Positions 17,007-25,147 of a DNA stretch of 64,000 nucleotides are shown here, piece after piece. Position 1 is the stretch's first letter, and the number at the start of each line of letters is the position of its first letter. Made by a program: the position numbers and the translations under genes. Location: NCBI GenBank assembly GCA_965205385.1, contig CBDBGS010000003.1:62001-126000 (forward strand), read 5' to 3'. This DNA is from CATOSP01 sp965205385 (lineage in GTDB: Bacteria; Chloroflexota; Dehalococcoidia; Lucifugimonadales; UBA3495). The notes below the pieces were generated by a model. That model did no database searches. It had not been told where the DNA came from and saw only the letters and a program-made list of their open reading frames with translations.

Positions 17007-18461
17007 ATGACAAAGTTTTTAGTCGTAGTCTTCGACGGACTTCAGCCCGCCCAGGTTACCGAGTCGTTGATGCCGAACCTCGCCTCCTTCGCCGCCGAAG
17101 GAGTGACGTTCGCGAATCACCACCCGGTCTACCCGTCGGTGACACGGGCGAACGCCTCCAGCATGGTTACGGGGGTCAACCCCGGCGTCCATGGGATCGC
17201 GGCCAACACCCTGGTCTTCCGCGAGTTTGACCCGGACCGTTTGATGCCCGCCATGCAACCGGAGTTGTCCCTGGTCGCCCAGAGTACCGGTCGAGTGCTC
17301 CTCGCCCCCACTCTGGCGGAAGTCCTCTCAGGATACGGGCAAGAGTACGTGGCCATTGGTGTGGGCACCAGCGGGAATGCCTACTTGCATAATCCCACGG
17401 CGGACGTGGCCGGAGGGGCCACGATTCATCCCGAATTCACTCTCCCTTACGCGTTGCACGAGGACATAACCGCCCGGTTCGGTCCCTGGCCCGACGAGGC
17501 CCGGCCCAACACGGCCCGGATGGCCCACGCGGTCCGCATCCTGACCGAGTACATAATCCCGGAGCGTGACCCATTGGTTGCCCTGATCTGGTCTTCGGAG
17601 CCGGACAAGTCACAACATGACGCCGGGGTCGGATCTGAACTTTCAAACACGGCCGTCGTAGAGGCGGACGCCCAGTTCGGTAGAATACTGGCCTGGCTAA
17701 ATGAGACGGGAAGGGACTCCGATACCGATATCATGGTGGTGTCCGATCACGGCTACTCGACCATCACGGAAACGGTGAACGTGAGGGCGTTGGCAAAGGA
17801 AGCCGGCTTCCCGGATGGCGGAGAGCCAGTCGGCGTGGTTGTGGCGCAAAATGGTGGGTCGGTGCTCTTCTACACCAGCCCCCGCGACCGGGACACGGCG
17901 GTCAACCTGACCAAATGGCTGATGGCCCAGCCCTGGTGCGGCAACCTGACCGTATCGGAATTGGTGGATGGGGTCCAGGGCGCTCTTCCGGGGTCTCTGG
18001 TTGGCAGCGAGGGCGAGCGCGGTCCGGACGTGACCATGTCTTTTCGCTGGCGGTCAAACGCCAACGAGGCTGGCTACGCCGGTTCGGTCTACTCCTCAGG
18101 CGGGACGCCGGGACAGGGCCAACACGGGTCCATGGGCCGGTCGGAGTTGCACAACATCCTGTTCGCCCGAGGGCCTGGGTTCAAGGGCGGGTTGAAGGTG
18201 GACGCGCCCTCTGGCAATATCGATATTGCGCCCACTATCCTGAATTTGTTGGGCCTGCAACCAGTCCCTGGTATGGAAGGCAGGGTCTTGGCGGAGGCCA
18301 TTGCCGGTGGTCCCGACCCCGCCGGCGTGGACTGGTCTTCGGACCTCTACAGCACCCAGGCTCTGGTCGGCAACAGGGTCTACCGGCAGCAGATTAGGCT
18401 GTCGCGAGTGGGCGACACAGTTTACGTGGATGAAGGGACTAGCAGCCTGGGCCGCAGATAG
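17007..18461 (+). CDS. Type I phosphodiesterase/nucleotide pyrophosphatase-like protein (alkaline phosphatase superfamily)
   Basis: A 484-residue alkaline-phosphatase-superfamily enzyme with a two-metal site. Candidate metal ligands and nucleophile are Asp in VVFDGLQ, Thr in YPSVTRANASS, Asp and His in DKSQHDAG, Asp-His in VVSDHGYS, and His in GQGQHGSMGR. These match the PDE/NPP subgroup, which cleaves phosphodiester or phosphonate bonds. It has no leader peptide, so it is probably cytoplasmic. DinB and cupin genes follow with short gaps (39 and 48 bases), so the four genes 14930-19469 may form one transcription unit. Its substrate cannot be predicted. Confidence 0.88.
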   Translation: MTKFLVVVFDGLQPAQVTESLMPNLASFAAEGVTFANHHPVYPSVTRANASSMVTGVNPGVHGIAANTLVFREFDPDRLMPAMQPELSLVAQSTGRVLLAPTLAEVLSGYGQEYVAIGVGTSGNAYLHNPTADVAGGATIHPEFTLPYALHEDITARFGPWPDEARPNTARMAHAVRILTEYIIPERDPLVALIWSSEPDKSQHDAGVGSELSNTAVVEADAQFGRILAWLNETGRDSDTDIMVVSDHGYSTITETVNVRALAKEAGFPDGGEPVGVVVAQNGGSVLFYTSPRDRDTAVNLTKWLMAQPWCGNLTVSELVDGVQGALPGSLVGSEGERGPDVTMSFRWRSNANEAGYAGSVYSSGGTPGQGQHGSMGRSELHNILFARGPGFKGGLKVDAPSGNIDIAPTILNLLGLQPVPGMEGRVLAEAIAGGPDPAGVDWSSDLYSTQALVGNRVYRQQIRLSRVGDTVYVDEGTSSLGRR

Positions 18462-18500
18462 GACCAATTCGTTTGAGAAAACTATATATGGAGAGAAGAG

Positions 18501-19025
18501 ATGGCCGCAGCTGATATACCAATGGCAACTCTGGAGCGCAACTGGGGAATGGTGGACCGAGCCATCGAAGGACTGGGTGACGATGTCTGGAACGCCCAGC
18601 CCAACGATCAAAGCAACTCTATTGCCTGGCTTCTCTGGCACATGACCCGCGTGGTGGACACGTTCGTGAACACCAGGTTCCGTTCCCACGCCCAACTATG
18701 GGAGCAGGACGGTTGGAATGAGAAGTGCGGCATGGCCAGTGAGTCCGGGACTGGACAGGGGATGTCTTCCGAGGAGATCGCCGCCTGGCCAGCGCCGTCC
18801 CGCGAGGCTCTAATCGGCTACTACGAGGCCGTCAAGGGCTGCGCCCGGGAGTGGCTGGGATCGGTCACCGACGCCGACCTGGCCGGTACCATCACCCTGC
18901 CAAACAATCCCGAGCCGCGGCCCGTGTCCGACATGTTGGGCACTTTGGTCTACGACAACACGGTCCATGGTGGCCAGATTGCCTACCTTCGCGGATACTA
19001 TGGAGGGTTGGGCTGGTTCGTGTAA
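18501..19025 (+). CDS. DinB-like domain protein
   Basis: A 174-residue four-helix-bundle DinB/YfiT-type protein. Members bind a divalent metal through three His residues, and some are thiol-dependent transferases using bacillithiol or mycothiol. Candidate His ligands are in SIAWLLWHMTRVVD near residue 45, and in DNTVHGGQIAYLRG near residue 155, which is the typical C-terminal HxGQ-type site. The start is ATG 18501 with AGAGAAGAG upstream. The window also holds a mycothiol-type zinc dehydrogenase and a PIG-L deacetylase, so a thiol-transferase role is possible but is only an inference. Confidence 0.85.
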   Translation: MAAADIPMATLERNWGMVDRAIEGLGDDVWNAQPNDQSNSIAWLLWHMTRVVDTFVNTRFRSHAQLWEQDGWNEKCGMASESGTGQGMSSEEIAAWPAPSREALIGYYEAVKGCAREWLGSVTDADLAGTITLPNNPEPRPVSDMLGTLVYDNTVHGGQIAYLRGYYGGLGWFV

Positions 19026-19073
19026 CCTGCCCCGGACCGCCATGAAGAAGCAAGCGCGACAAGGAGCATCGAG

Positions 19074-19469
19074 ATGAGCACACAAGCGCAGGGCACCAAG
19101 CCCTACGTGGTGCACGGCCCACAGGAGGCTAACACCACGGCCCAAACGCGGGGAATGGAGCGGCGTCCGGGGATAACCTCCCTGACCGCCGGGGCTTCCA
19201 AGATTTGGCTGGGACTGGTTACCGCCGCACCCAACGAGGCGGGTCCGCCCCACCACCACGGAGAGGCCGAGACCGCCGCGTATATCCTCAGCGGACATGT
19301 GCGCGTGTATTTTGGCGAGAACTTCGAGGAATTCGTGGAAGCTGGGCCGGGAGACTTCTTATTCGTTCCGGCCAACACGCCTCACATCGAGGCCAACCCC
19401 TACGACGAACCGCAGACGGCGGTGCTGGCGCGCTCCCCGGACAACATCGTCATAAACCTGGGAGAGTAG
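19074..19469 (+). CDS. Cupin domain protein
   Basis: A 131-residue single-domain cupin. The first cupin motif is seen in GPPHHHGEAETAAYILSG (two His plus Glu), and the second in GDFLFVPANTPHIE, which gives the last His. Together these form a full 3-His/1-Glu metal site. The start is ATG 19074 with AAGGAG nine bases upstream. It is probably a small metal-dependent dioxygenase, isomerase or sugar-binding type protein. It sits at the end of the run that begins at 14930. Other cupins lie at 34513 and 42385. Confidence 0.87.
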   Translation: MSTQAQGTKPYVVHGPQEANTTAQTRGMERRPGITSLTAGASKIWLGLVTAAPNEAGPPHHHGEAETAAYILSGHVRVYFGENFEEFVEAGPGDFLFVPANTPHIEANPYDEPQTAVLARSPDNIVINLGE

Positions 19470-19587
19470 TTCTGATATCCCGCGGCCATCGGACGAATTA
19501 GGGCGCGTATTACGTGAATATGATGCGTTACCCAAAACTGCGCGTTAAGCAACCGACGGGCATGATGATATCCGACCGGAATGGATC

Positions 19588-19800
19588 ATGTGGATAAGAG
19601 ATGCTCCTCATGATCAGTGGGTGGAGGTGGCCAACGACGGGGAAGTCAGGACGGTCCTGGTAGGGCGGGTGCCCGAATTCGGACAATGGATCAAGGTCGT
19701 GTTTATCGGAGAGGCGAGAACAGGGGCGCTGCACACTGCGTATGCGGATCGAAGACTGGCGAAGAAATATGGAGGAAGACCGTGGCGGGAGCTCGAATAG
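19588..19800 (+). CDS. DUF4258-like small protein (toxin-like), N-terminus uncertain
   Basis: A 70-residue frame with the DUF4258 pattern: WIRDAPHDQWVEV, then VGRVPEFGQWIKVVF, then HTAYADRR. The same frame extends upstream without a start codon to about 19549, and reads IRPEWIM just before ATG 19588. That is the segment expected before the family core, so the true N-terminus is probably upstream and may be lost through a small frameshift. DUF4258 genes are often found paired with a DUF2283 partner, and a matching frame overlaps the 3' end here. The family call rests on pattern recall and is moderate. Confidence 0.5.
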   Translation: MWIRDAPHDQWVEVANDGEVRTVLVGRVPEFGQWIKVVFIGEARTGALHTAYADRRLAKKYGGRPWRELE

Positions 19801-20057
19801 ACTACCAAGAACTTGAGTCGCTGCCGGAGGTCGTTGCGTCCTACGCGCCAGACACCCCGACTCTCTCCATACACAATGGGCTTAAGACATCGGATGGGGA
19901 AGAAATCGCGAGAGGCCGGACAGCCTTCTACAATGCCGAAGGCTGTCCGGCCGGGTTTGTTTTGGAGCTGGGGTTTGCGGAATCCGCCGCATCGCTGCTC
20001 CGGCCATTGGTGGATTTTACTCGATCCAAATCTCAAGGCGGCAACACATTCCCTTAA
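19782..20057 (+). CDS. Small DUF2283-like partner protein
   Basis: A 91-residue frame starting at GTG 19782, with GGAGG six bases upstream (19771-19775). It overlaps the end of the DUF4258-like gene by 19 bases, which is typical of a coupled two-gene module. Sequence pieces are LESLPEVVASYAPDTPTL, GLKTSDGEEIARGRTAFYN and AGFVLELGF. The match to DUF2283 is weak, and the protein is longer than usual members (about 60-70 residues). It may be an antitoxin or simply a conserved partner. The strong ribosome-binding site and the overlap are the best evidence that it is real. Confidence 0.45.
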   Translation: MAGARIDYQELESLPEVVASYAPDTPTLSIHNGLKTSDGEEIARGRTAFYNAEGCPAGFVLELGFAESAASLLRPLVDFTRSKSQGGNTFP

Positions 20058-20124
20058 CCAACTGACATAGATTAGAACTCCAACTTGGAGAGACTAGACC
20101 AGGTTTCAAGGATTGGTGACAGTA

Positions 20125-21675
20125 ATGAAATACGACCACATCGTCATTGGCTCAGGGTCGGCGGGCTCCATAGTAGCCACCAGGTTGAGCGAAGACCCTT
20201 CCCGCTCGGTATTGTTGCTGGAAGCCGGACCGGACTACCCGGACTTCGAGCAGTTGCCCGAAGAGGTCAAGTTCGGCTATGCAACCGGCACCGACATAAT
20301 GACCAGCGACCACAACTGGCAGTTCACCGGCAAGGCCACCGAGCAAGCCGAGCCGATGCTGGTGCCGAGGGGGAAGGTTACGGGCGGCTCCAGCGCGATC
20401 AACGGTCAAGTGTTCCTGCGTGGTGTGCCCGAGGACTATGAGGCCTGGGCCGCTCTGGGAAACGACCAATGGCGTTTTCAGAACCTCCTGCAATATTTCC
20501 GTATGATCGAGACCGATACGGACTTTGGCGGGGACGACTTCCACAATTCGGACGGTCCGATTATCGTGCGGCGGTTCAAGCAGCAAGAGATGTTGCCGGA
20601 CCAACAGGCGTTCTACGAGGCCTGCCGCGCCATCGGGATTCCAGACAGTCCGGACCATAACCTTCCCGATGCCTCCGGGGTGGGGCCGTGTCCGGTCAAC
20701 AACCCCAACGGCATCCGGTGGAGCACCGCGCTGGGCTACTTGAACATGGCCCGGCACAGGTTGAACCTGACACTTCGGCCCAACTGTACGGTCCACCGGA
20801 TTATTTTCGAAGGCAAGAGAGCGGTGGGAGTGGAAGTGGAGAGCGGTGGAGAAAGGTTCATCGCGGAAGGCGATGAGATAATCCTCAGCTCAGGGGCTAT
20901 CGGATCGCCGCACATCCTGTTACTGTCTGGCATTGGCCCTGCCGGCCAGCTCAGCAGCCTGGGCATCCCGGTGGTCCATGATCTGCCCGGCGTCGGTCAG
21001 AACATGCGGGACCATCCAACCGTTCCGCTAACCTGGAGGACCAAACCCGAACACGAACTGAACGGGCTCGCTCCCAGGATGCAAATGGCCCTGCGCACTA
21101 CTGCTGAAGGCTCACACCTGCGCAACGATATCCAGGTATTGATGCAGTCCTTCGCCACCGAACGGATCAACCGGGGCGGCGACCGCATGGACCCGCTGGG
21201 GATTCGGATGCTCGTAATCCTAAATCTGGCGGTTGGGCATGGAGAGTTGCGGCTGACGTCGAGTGATCCCTCAGTACAGCCATTCCTGGACTACCGCTAC
21301 CTGGAGGAAGAGTTCGACCGGAAGCGGTTGCGGGACGCGGTGCGGATGTGTGTGAGGCTGGCTGAACACCAGCGCTTCCGGGACATAATAGAGGAACGCA
21401 CGGAGCCAACAGACACCGAGCTTGCCTCGGACGAAGCGCTGGACCAGTTCCTCTACCGGGAGGTATCCACGGGCCAGCACATCTCATGCACATGCAAGAT
21501 GGGCCCCGCATCGGACCCGATGGCTGTGGTAAGCCAGTACGGCAAGCTCCACGGTCTTGAGGGAATCCGGGTGGTAGACGCATCCATTATGCCCAACTGC
21601 GTCCGCGCCAACACCAACGTCACGACCATGATGATCGGGGAACACGTCTCCGACTTCATCCGGCAAGGTCAGTAG
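20125..21675 (+). CDS. GMC-family FAD oxidoreductase (second copy)
   Basis: A 516-residue choline dehydrogenase-like flavoenzyme. The FAD site is IGSGSAGSIVATRLSEDP. Signature 1 is GKVTGGSSAINGQ and signature 2 is LSSGAIGSPHILLLSGIG. The catalytic His is in TGQHISCTCKMG and the catalytic Asn in RANTNVTTMM. It is clearly related to the gene at 2526-4145, with shared blocks such as NWQ, FDRxR and AVRMCVRLAEHQ, so these are paralogs. I chose ATG 20125 because MKYDHIVIGSG starts directly at the Rossmann strand; GTG 20116 and TTG 20113 are alternatives. The alcohol substrate is unknown. Confidence 0.93.
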   Translation: MKYDHIVIGSGSAGSIVATRLSEDPSRSVLLLEAGPDYPDFEQLPEEVKFGYATGTDIMTSDHNWQFTGKATEQAEPMLVPRGKVTGGSSAINGQVFLRGVPEDYEAWAALGNDQWRFQNLLQYFRMIETDTDFGGDDFHNSDGPIIVRRFKQQEMLPDQQAFYEACRAIGIPDSPDHNLPDASGVGPCPVNNPNGIRWSTALGYLNMARHRLNLTLRPNCTVHRIIFEGKRAVGVEVESGGERFIAEGDEIILSSGAIGSPHILLLSGIGPAGQLSSLGIPVVHDLPGVGQNMRDHPTVPLTWRTKPEHELNGLAPRMQMALRTTAEGSHLRNDIQVLMQSFATERINRGGDRMDPLGIRMLVILNLAVGHGELRLTSSDPSVQPFLDYRYLEEEFDRKRLRDAVRMCVRLAEHQRFRDIIEERTEPTDTELASDEALDQFLYREVSTGQHISCTCKMGPASDPMAVVSQYGKLHGLEGIRVVDASIMPNCVRANTNVTTMMIGEHVSDFIRQGQ

Positions 21676-21740
21676 AAGCCCAATTTGGGGATGCGCTCAA
21701 GACGAAAGCAGTGCCGCCTTGAGCGCCGAGCCCATTTTGC

Positions 21741-22205
21741 CTAAACGCCTGTCATATCCGCCAATGGGTCGATCACTTCCAGGAACGGAAAGCGGCGGAA
21801 GCCTCTATGACGAGTGGAAATTCGGGAGAGACCACGTTCTCTCATCAATACCGCTATGTGCAAATCGTGCATCTGGTTACTGGGAACAGTGGGTAACTCA
21901 GATAACACTTGGCTAAGGGTCGCGGCGTGACGGTCAGTGGCCACGAGGGGTCGGAACCCTGGCGAGGTTAATAGACGGTCCAAGAAATCCCAGGCTAACT
22001 CCGGCGTCAGGGGTCTTCCAAAAACCCGAGGGTGGGTGCTGACTCTTAGAAATTCATAACAGACATTCTACGGAATATATCCGATTTCTTGGCCATCAAC
22101 GAATTGCTCCAGAAATCGGTAACAATGTTCTTGATACGTTGCGCCATCGTCCGCATCGTATGTGAGCACATTGGTGTCGAATACCAATATCCTATACCTT
22201 ACCAT
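21741..22205 (-). pseudogene. vapC: VapC-type PIN-domain toxin with premature TAG
   Basis: From ATG 22205 the minus strand reads ILVFDTNVLTYDADDG, which is the PIN-domain first acidic motif. At codon 46 a TAG (22070-22068) interrupts IGYIP*NVCYEFLRV. The same frame continues with PIN features YEFLRVSTHPRVFG, MHDLHIAVLMRERG and ISTRHRGFRRFP to a normal stop at 21741. CAG (Gln) to TAG is the simplest cause. Total length is 154 codons, normal for VapC. The start overlaps the vapB end by 14 bases. The four-acid nuclease site would be complete without the TAG, so the toxin looks recently inactivated. An assembly error is possible. Confidence 0.82.
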
Positions 22206-22512
22206 CCGAGTTCAAATGAGAACCATAGATTACGTCTACACCCATAGCCTCGTACAGCGCTTCCCGGTCTGAGATATCTACCAGGTGGCCGCCGCTGTTC
22301 CAGCCTGGAAGCCATATGGCCCCCTGGATTTTCCGGCCGGGTTGTATTTCTGTCATGTCTCCGGCCATGTCTGCGACTTGGGCTGAAGAGTCAACCAGAA
22401 GGAGTCGAAGAGCTTCCTCGACCAGTGATGACATTGTAGTTCCACGTTTGACCGATTCCCGACGCAGCAAGTCATTCAACTTCCCGTCTAAATTCAGTGC
22501 TGTTCTCATCAT
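22192..22512 (-). CDS. vapB: VapB-type ribbon-helix-helix antitoxin
   Basis: A 106-residue protein. Its N-terminus MMRTALNLDGKLNDLLRR, followed by TTMSSLVEEALRLLL, is the ribbon-helix-helix DNA-binding fold of VapB antitoxins. The C-terminus (HLVDISDREALYEAMG) is the segment that usually blocks the PIN toxin's active site. It would bind and repress its own promoter together with VapC. The gene overlaps the downstream vapC by 14 bases. Because vapC has a premature stop, the antitoxin is now without a full-length partner in this copy. Confidence 0.85.
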   Translation of the reverse strand: MMRTALNLDGKLNDLLRRESVKRGTTMSSLVEEALRLLLVDSSAQVADMAGDMTEIQPGRKIQGAIWLPGWNSGGHLVDISDREALYEAMGVDVIYGSHLNSDGKV

Positions 22513-22591
22513 TCTTCTGCTTCAAATATGGGACAGGTGAGACCCATTGGTCTCAATGTCGTGGTGGACATATCCACCTTGAGCCAGACGG

Positions 22592-23677
22592 CTAAAACAC
22601 CACCACCGACCTTAGCACTTCGCCCCGTTCCATCTTGTGGAACGCTTCTTCGACATCGCCTATGGCGATGGTCTCGGATACGAAGCGTTCCAGGTCCAGG
22701 CGTCCCTGCAGGTAGAGGTCTATGTACATGGGGAAATCGCGGCTGGGCAGACAGTCGCCGTACCAGGACGACTTGAGGGAGCCGCCGCGGCCGAACACTT
22801 CCAGCAACGGCAACTCGATCTTCATGTCTGGGCTGGGGACCCCGACCAGCACAACCGTCCCCGCATGGTCCCTGGCGTAGAAGGCCTGCTCGAATGTCCT
22901 GGGATTGCCGACGGCTTCGATGGCTACGTTGACGCCGTTGCCCCCGGTCAGGTTTCTGATCTCCTCCACGGGGTCGGTTTCGGATGCGTTGATGGTGTGG
23001 GTCGCGCCGAAATCACTGGCCCATTGCAGTTTCCGGGGGTCGATGTCCACGGCGATGATCGTATGGGCTCCCGCCAGCCGCGCGCCGGCTATGGCGGCGT
23101 CACCCACGCCTCCGCAGCCGATAACGGCCACCGAGTCCCCCCGGCTCACGCCGCCGGTATTGATCGCCGCGCCCAACCCCGCCATTATTCCGCAGCCAAT
23201 CAGTCCGGCGGCTTCGGGGCTGGCCTTGGGATCGACTTTCACAGCCTGTCCCGCAGCCACCAGGGTTAGTTCAGCGAAGGCGCCGATCCCCAACGCCGGA
23301 GACAGGGGAGTGCCGTCGGCTAGGGTCATCGGGTTCTTAGCGTTCTGGCTGGCGAAGCAGTACCAAGGACGTCCCCGGAGGCACGACCGGCAAGTGCCGC
23401 ACGGAGCCCTCCAGGCGATGACCACGAAGTCGCCCGTAGCCACGTTATCCACCCCGTCTCCCACGGCCTCGACGGTACCCGACGCCTCATGCCCAAGCAG
23501 AAACGGGAACTCGTCGTTGATCGCCCCCTCCCGGTAGTGGAGGTCGGTGTGGCAGACCCCACAAGCCTTGATCCGTACCAGGACCTCGCCGGGACCTGGA
23601 TCGGGGACTAAAATATCCCTGAGTTCGACTGCGGCGCCCTTCGCGCTTGCGATTACTCCGGTAACCTGATGGGGCAT
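22592..23677 (-). CDS. Zinc-dependent alcohol dehydrogenase, mycothiol/NDMA-dependent formaldehyde dehydrogenase type
   Basis: A 361-residue MDR dehydrogenase. Catalytic-zinc ligands are in GVCHTDLHYREG, GHEASGTVE and GLIGCGIMAG. The structural-zinc lobe has four Cys in CGTCRSCLRGRPWYC, and the NAD site is GCGGVGDAAIAGARLAG. The segment RGRPWYCFASQNA is characteristic of the S-(hydroxymethyl)mycothiol/NDMA-dependent class. Such enzymes oxidise thiol-bound formaldehyde or alcohols. The start is ATG 23677 with GGAG upstream. It may be co-oriented with the TPP decarboxylase genes upstream (gap about 100 bases) and could act on the aldehyde they release. That link is an inference. Confidence 0.9.
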   Translation of the reverse strand: MPHQVTGVIASAKGAAVELRDILVPDPGPGEVLVRIKACGVCHTDLHYREGAINDEFPFLLGHEASGTVEAVGDGVDNVATGDFVVIAWRAPCGTCRSCLRGRPWYCFASQNAKNPMTLADGTPLSPALGIGAFAELTLVAAGQAVKVDPKASPEAAGLIGCGIMAGLGAAINTGGVSRGDSVAVIGCGGVGDAAIAGARLAGAHTIIAVDIDPRKLQWASDFGATHTINASETDPVEEIRNLTGGNGVNVAIEAVGNPRTFEQAFYARDHAGTVVLVGVPSPDMKIELPLLEVFGRGGSLKSSWYGDCLPSRDFPMYIDLYLQGRLDLERFVSETIAIGDVEEAFHKMERGEVLRSVVVF

Positions 23678-23778
23678 AATTTGTTACTCCGGGATTGCTC
23701 TGGGTCTGAATTAGGGGTTGCGGTAGACCGCGGTTACCCGATTGCCTGCCAGCGGAATCGGAACGCAGTCCGGCGATA

Positions 23779-24363
23779 CTATCTGGGGCCCATGGACTCT
23801 TGCAGGTCTTCGATGACCTTGTCGCGGGAACGGGTCTGCCACCTTCTGCGCTGTCCGATGGGGAGATTTTCGATTTCGGGAAAGACCTTCATAGCCACAA
23901 ACACCGGGCCGGGTTGCTCCATGATCTGCGCGATGTTGTTCGTGAAGTCTTCCAGATTGTCGAAGGCGTAGGCCGATGGGTAGCCTGACCCGCGTGCGAT
24001 AACGTCGTATTGGACGTTGGCGGCGTTGGGCACCGGCTGTCCCCCGGTGGTGGCGTAGCACTCGTTGTCCAGCATGAAGTGGTAGAAGTTCTTGGGCGCT
24101 TTCTCCGCGATGGTCGGCAGCGCGCCCAGGTTCATGAGCACGTCGCCTTCCGAGTCGAAGAGGACCACCTTTTCATTGGGCCTGGCCAGGGCAAGACCCA
24201 GGCCGAAGGAGGCGTGGCCGCCCATCGCCGGGTCTCCCAATGGGACGTCCCTGGTCTCGTTGGTGCTAACGTTGACCCAGTGGCGGCCACCCCGGCCGGG
24301 AATAACCACCGCGTCGCCCCGGTACTGCTGGAAGACCTTTAGCATGTCTTCGGTCTGAAACAT
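23779..24363 (-). CDS. TPP-dependent decarboxylase, TPP-binding subunit (sulfopyruvate/phosphonopyruvate decarboxylase beta-like)
   Basis: A 194-residue protein carrying the pyrophosphate-binding half of a thiamine enzyme. The TPP/Mg motif is DSEGDVLMNLGAL followed by FMLDNECYATTGGQ. Its length and split organisation match ComE-type sulfopyruvate decarboxylase beta subunits (about 190 residues). I start at ATG 24363, which has AGGAG 8-13 bases upstream. The frame stays open into the repeat tract, giving an artefactual SANTGSANTG extension. It would pair with the product of 24437-24952. Decarboxylation of a 2-oxo acid such as sulfopyruvate is likely; the exact acid is not certain. Confidence 0.85.
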   Translation of the reverse strand: MFQTEDMLKVFQQYRGDAVVIPGRGGRHWVNVSTNETRDVPLGDPAMGGHASFGLGLALARPNEKVVLFDSEGDVLMNLGALPTIAEKAPKNFYHFMLDNECYATTGGQPVPNAANVQYDVIARGSGYPSAYAFDNLEDFTNNIAQIMEQPGPVFVAMKVFPEIENLPIGQRRRWQTRSRDKVIEDLQESMGPR

Positions 24364-24374
24364 CCGCTTTCTCC

Positions 24375-24444
24375 TATATTCGCGCTTTCTCCTACCGGTA
24401 TTCGCGCTACCGGTATTCGCGCTACCGGTATTCGCGCTACCGGT
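24375..24444. repeat. 15-bp tandem repeat between decarboxylase subunit genes
   Basis: Three full copies of TACCGGTATTCGCGC occur at 24393-24407, 24408-24422 and 24423-24437, plus a partial copy to 24444. A degenerate copy of the flanking CGCTTTCTCC segment, which holds the ribosome-binding site, is also present. The repeats cover the alpha-subunit stop codon and the whole spacer, so they appear to have grown by slippage from the gene junction. Confidence 0.9.
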
Positions 24445-24952
24445 TGAAGCCGTGGTATTCGTCGCCAACCAGGACGGCCACGGGCTTGCTCGTCTTTTCC
24501 GCCTCCTGGAAGGCGATGGAAATGCGCTCCGCGTCTTGGTCGTTCTCCACCAGGAAATACCGAATATTGAAGGCGTTTAAGAACCGTTCCGTGTAGGTGG
24601 CGGCGGTGTCCTGGTCCACGCCGTGCCGCGTATACCCCCGGTAACCCACCATCAACACGACGGGGATGTTCATCCCCATTGCCCAGCCCCGAAGGGAGTC
24701 ACCGGACTCCATGAGCCCCGTGTTCTGGATCAAGATAATGGGTTTGGCTCCACCCACCGACAGACCGGCGGCGGTGGAAAATGCCTGACCCTCACGGCTG
24801 ACGGAGATCAGGTCCAGGTTAGGTTCGTCCTTCATCAGCAGGTATAGGAAATTGGTCTCGCTGTCTGGAAGCCAGACCACGTGGGTAACGCCGTTCTTGC
24901 GCATGTGGTCCAGCACCACTTCAGGGCTGAACCCTCCCTCTTGCTGGGTCAT
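24437..24952 (-). CDS. TPP-dependent decarboxylase, PYR-domain subunit (sulfopyruvate/phosphonopyruvate decarboxylase alpha-like)
   Basis: A 171-residue PYR-domain protein, close to the ComD size (about 170). It starts with a helix and strand VLDHMRKNGVTHVVWLPDSE. The cofactor-activating Glu lies in ISVSREGQAFSTAAGLSVGG. Then come IILIQNTGLMESGDSLRG and VVLMVGYRG, which are typical of the family. It is upstream of the TPP-binding subunit on the same strand; the active site would form at the interface. The stop codon lies inside a 15-bp tandem repeat. The start at ATG 24952 has AGAGAGG upstream. Confidence 0.85.
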   Translation of the reverse strand: MTQQEGGFSPEVVLDHMRKNGVTHVVWLPDSETNFLYLLMKDEPNLDLISVSREGQAFSTAAGLSVGGAKPIILIQNTGLMESGDSLRGWAMGMNIPVVLMVGYRGYTRHGVDQDTAATYTERFLNAFNIRYFLVENDQDAERISIAFQEAEKTSKPVAVLVGDEYHGFNR

Positions 24953-25147
24953 GTCGGATACCTCTCTCAGGCCGGGCTAAGAATGTCGCGGCTTGACCGG
25001 CCGGCACGAATGATTATATCCCGGCGGAGCAGAGCCGCAAAGTTACGCTATCCCGGACTACTGACCACTCACCACCGGCAACAGCTTTAACTGCGCCGCG
25101 CAAGGGGTTAGAATCCAGCCAGTGCAGATTCGATTGGGAGTAGTCTT

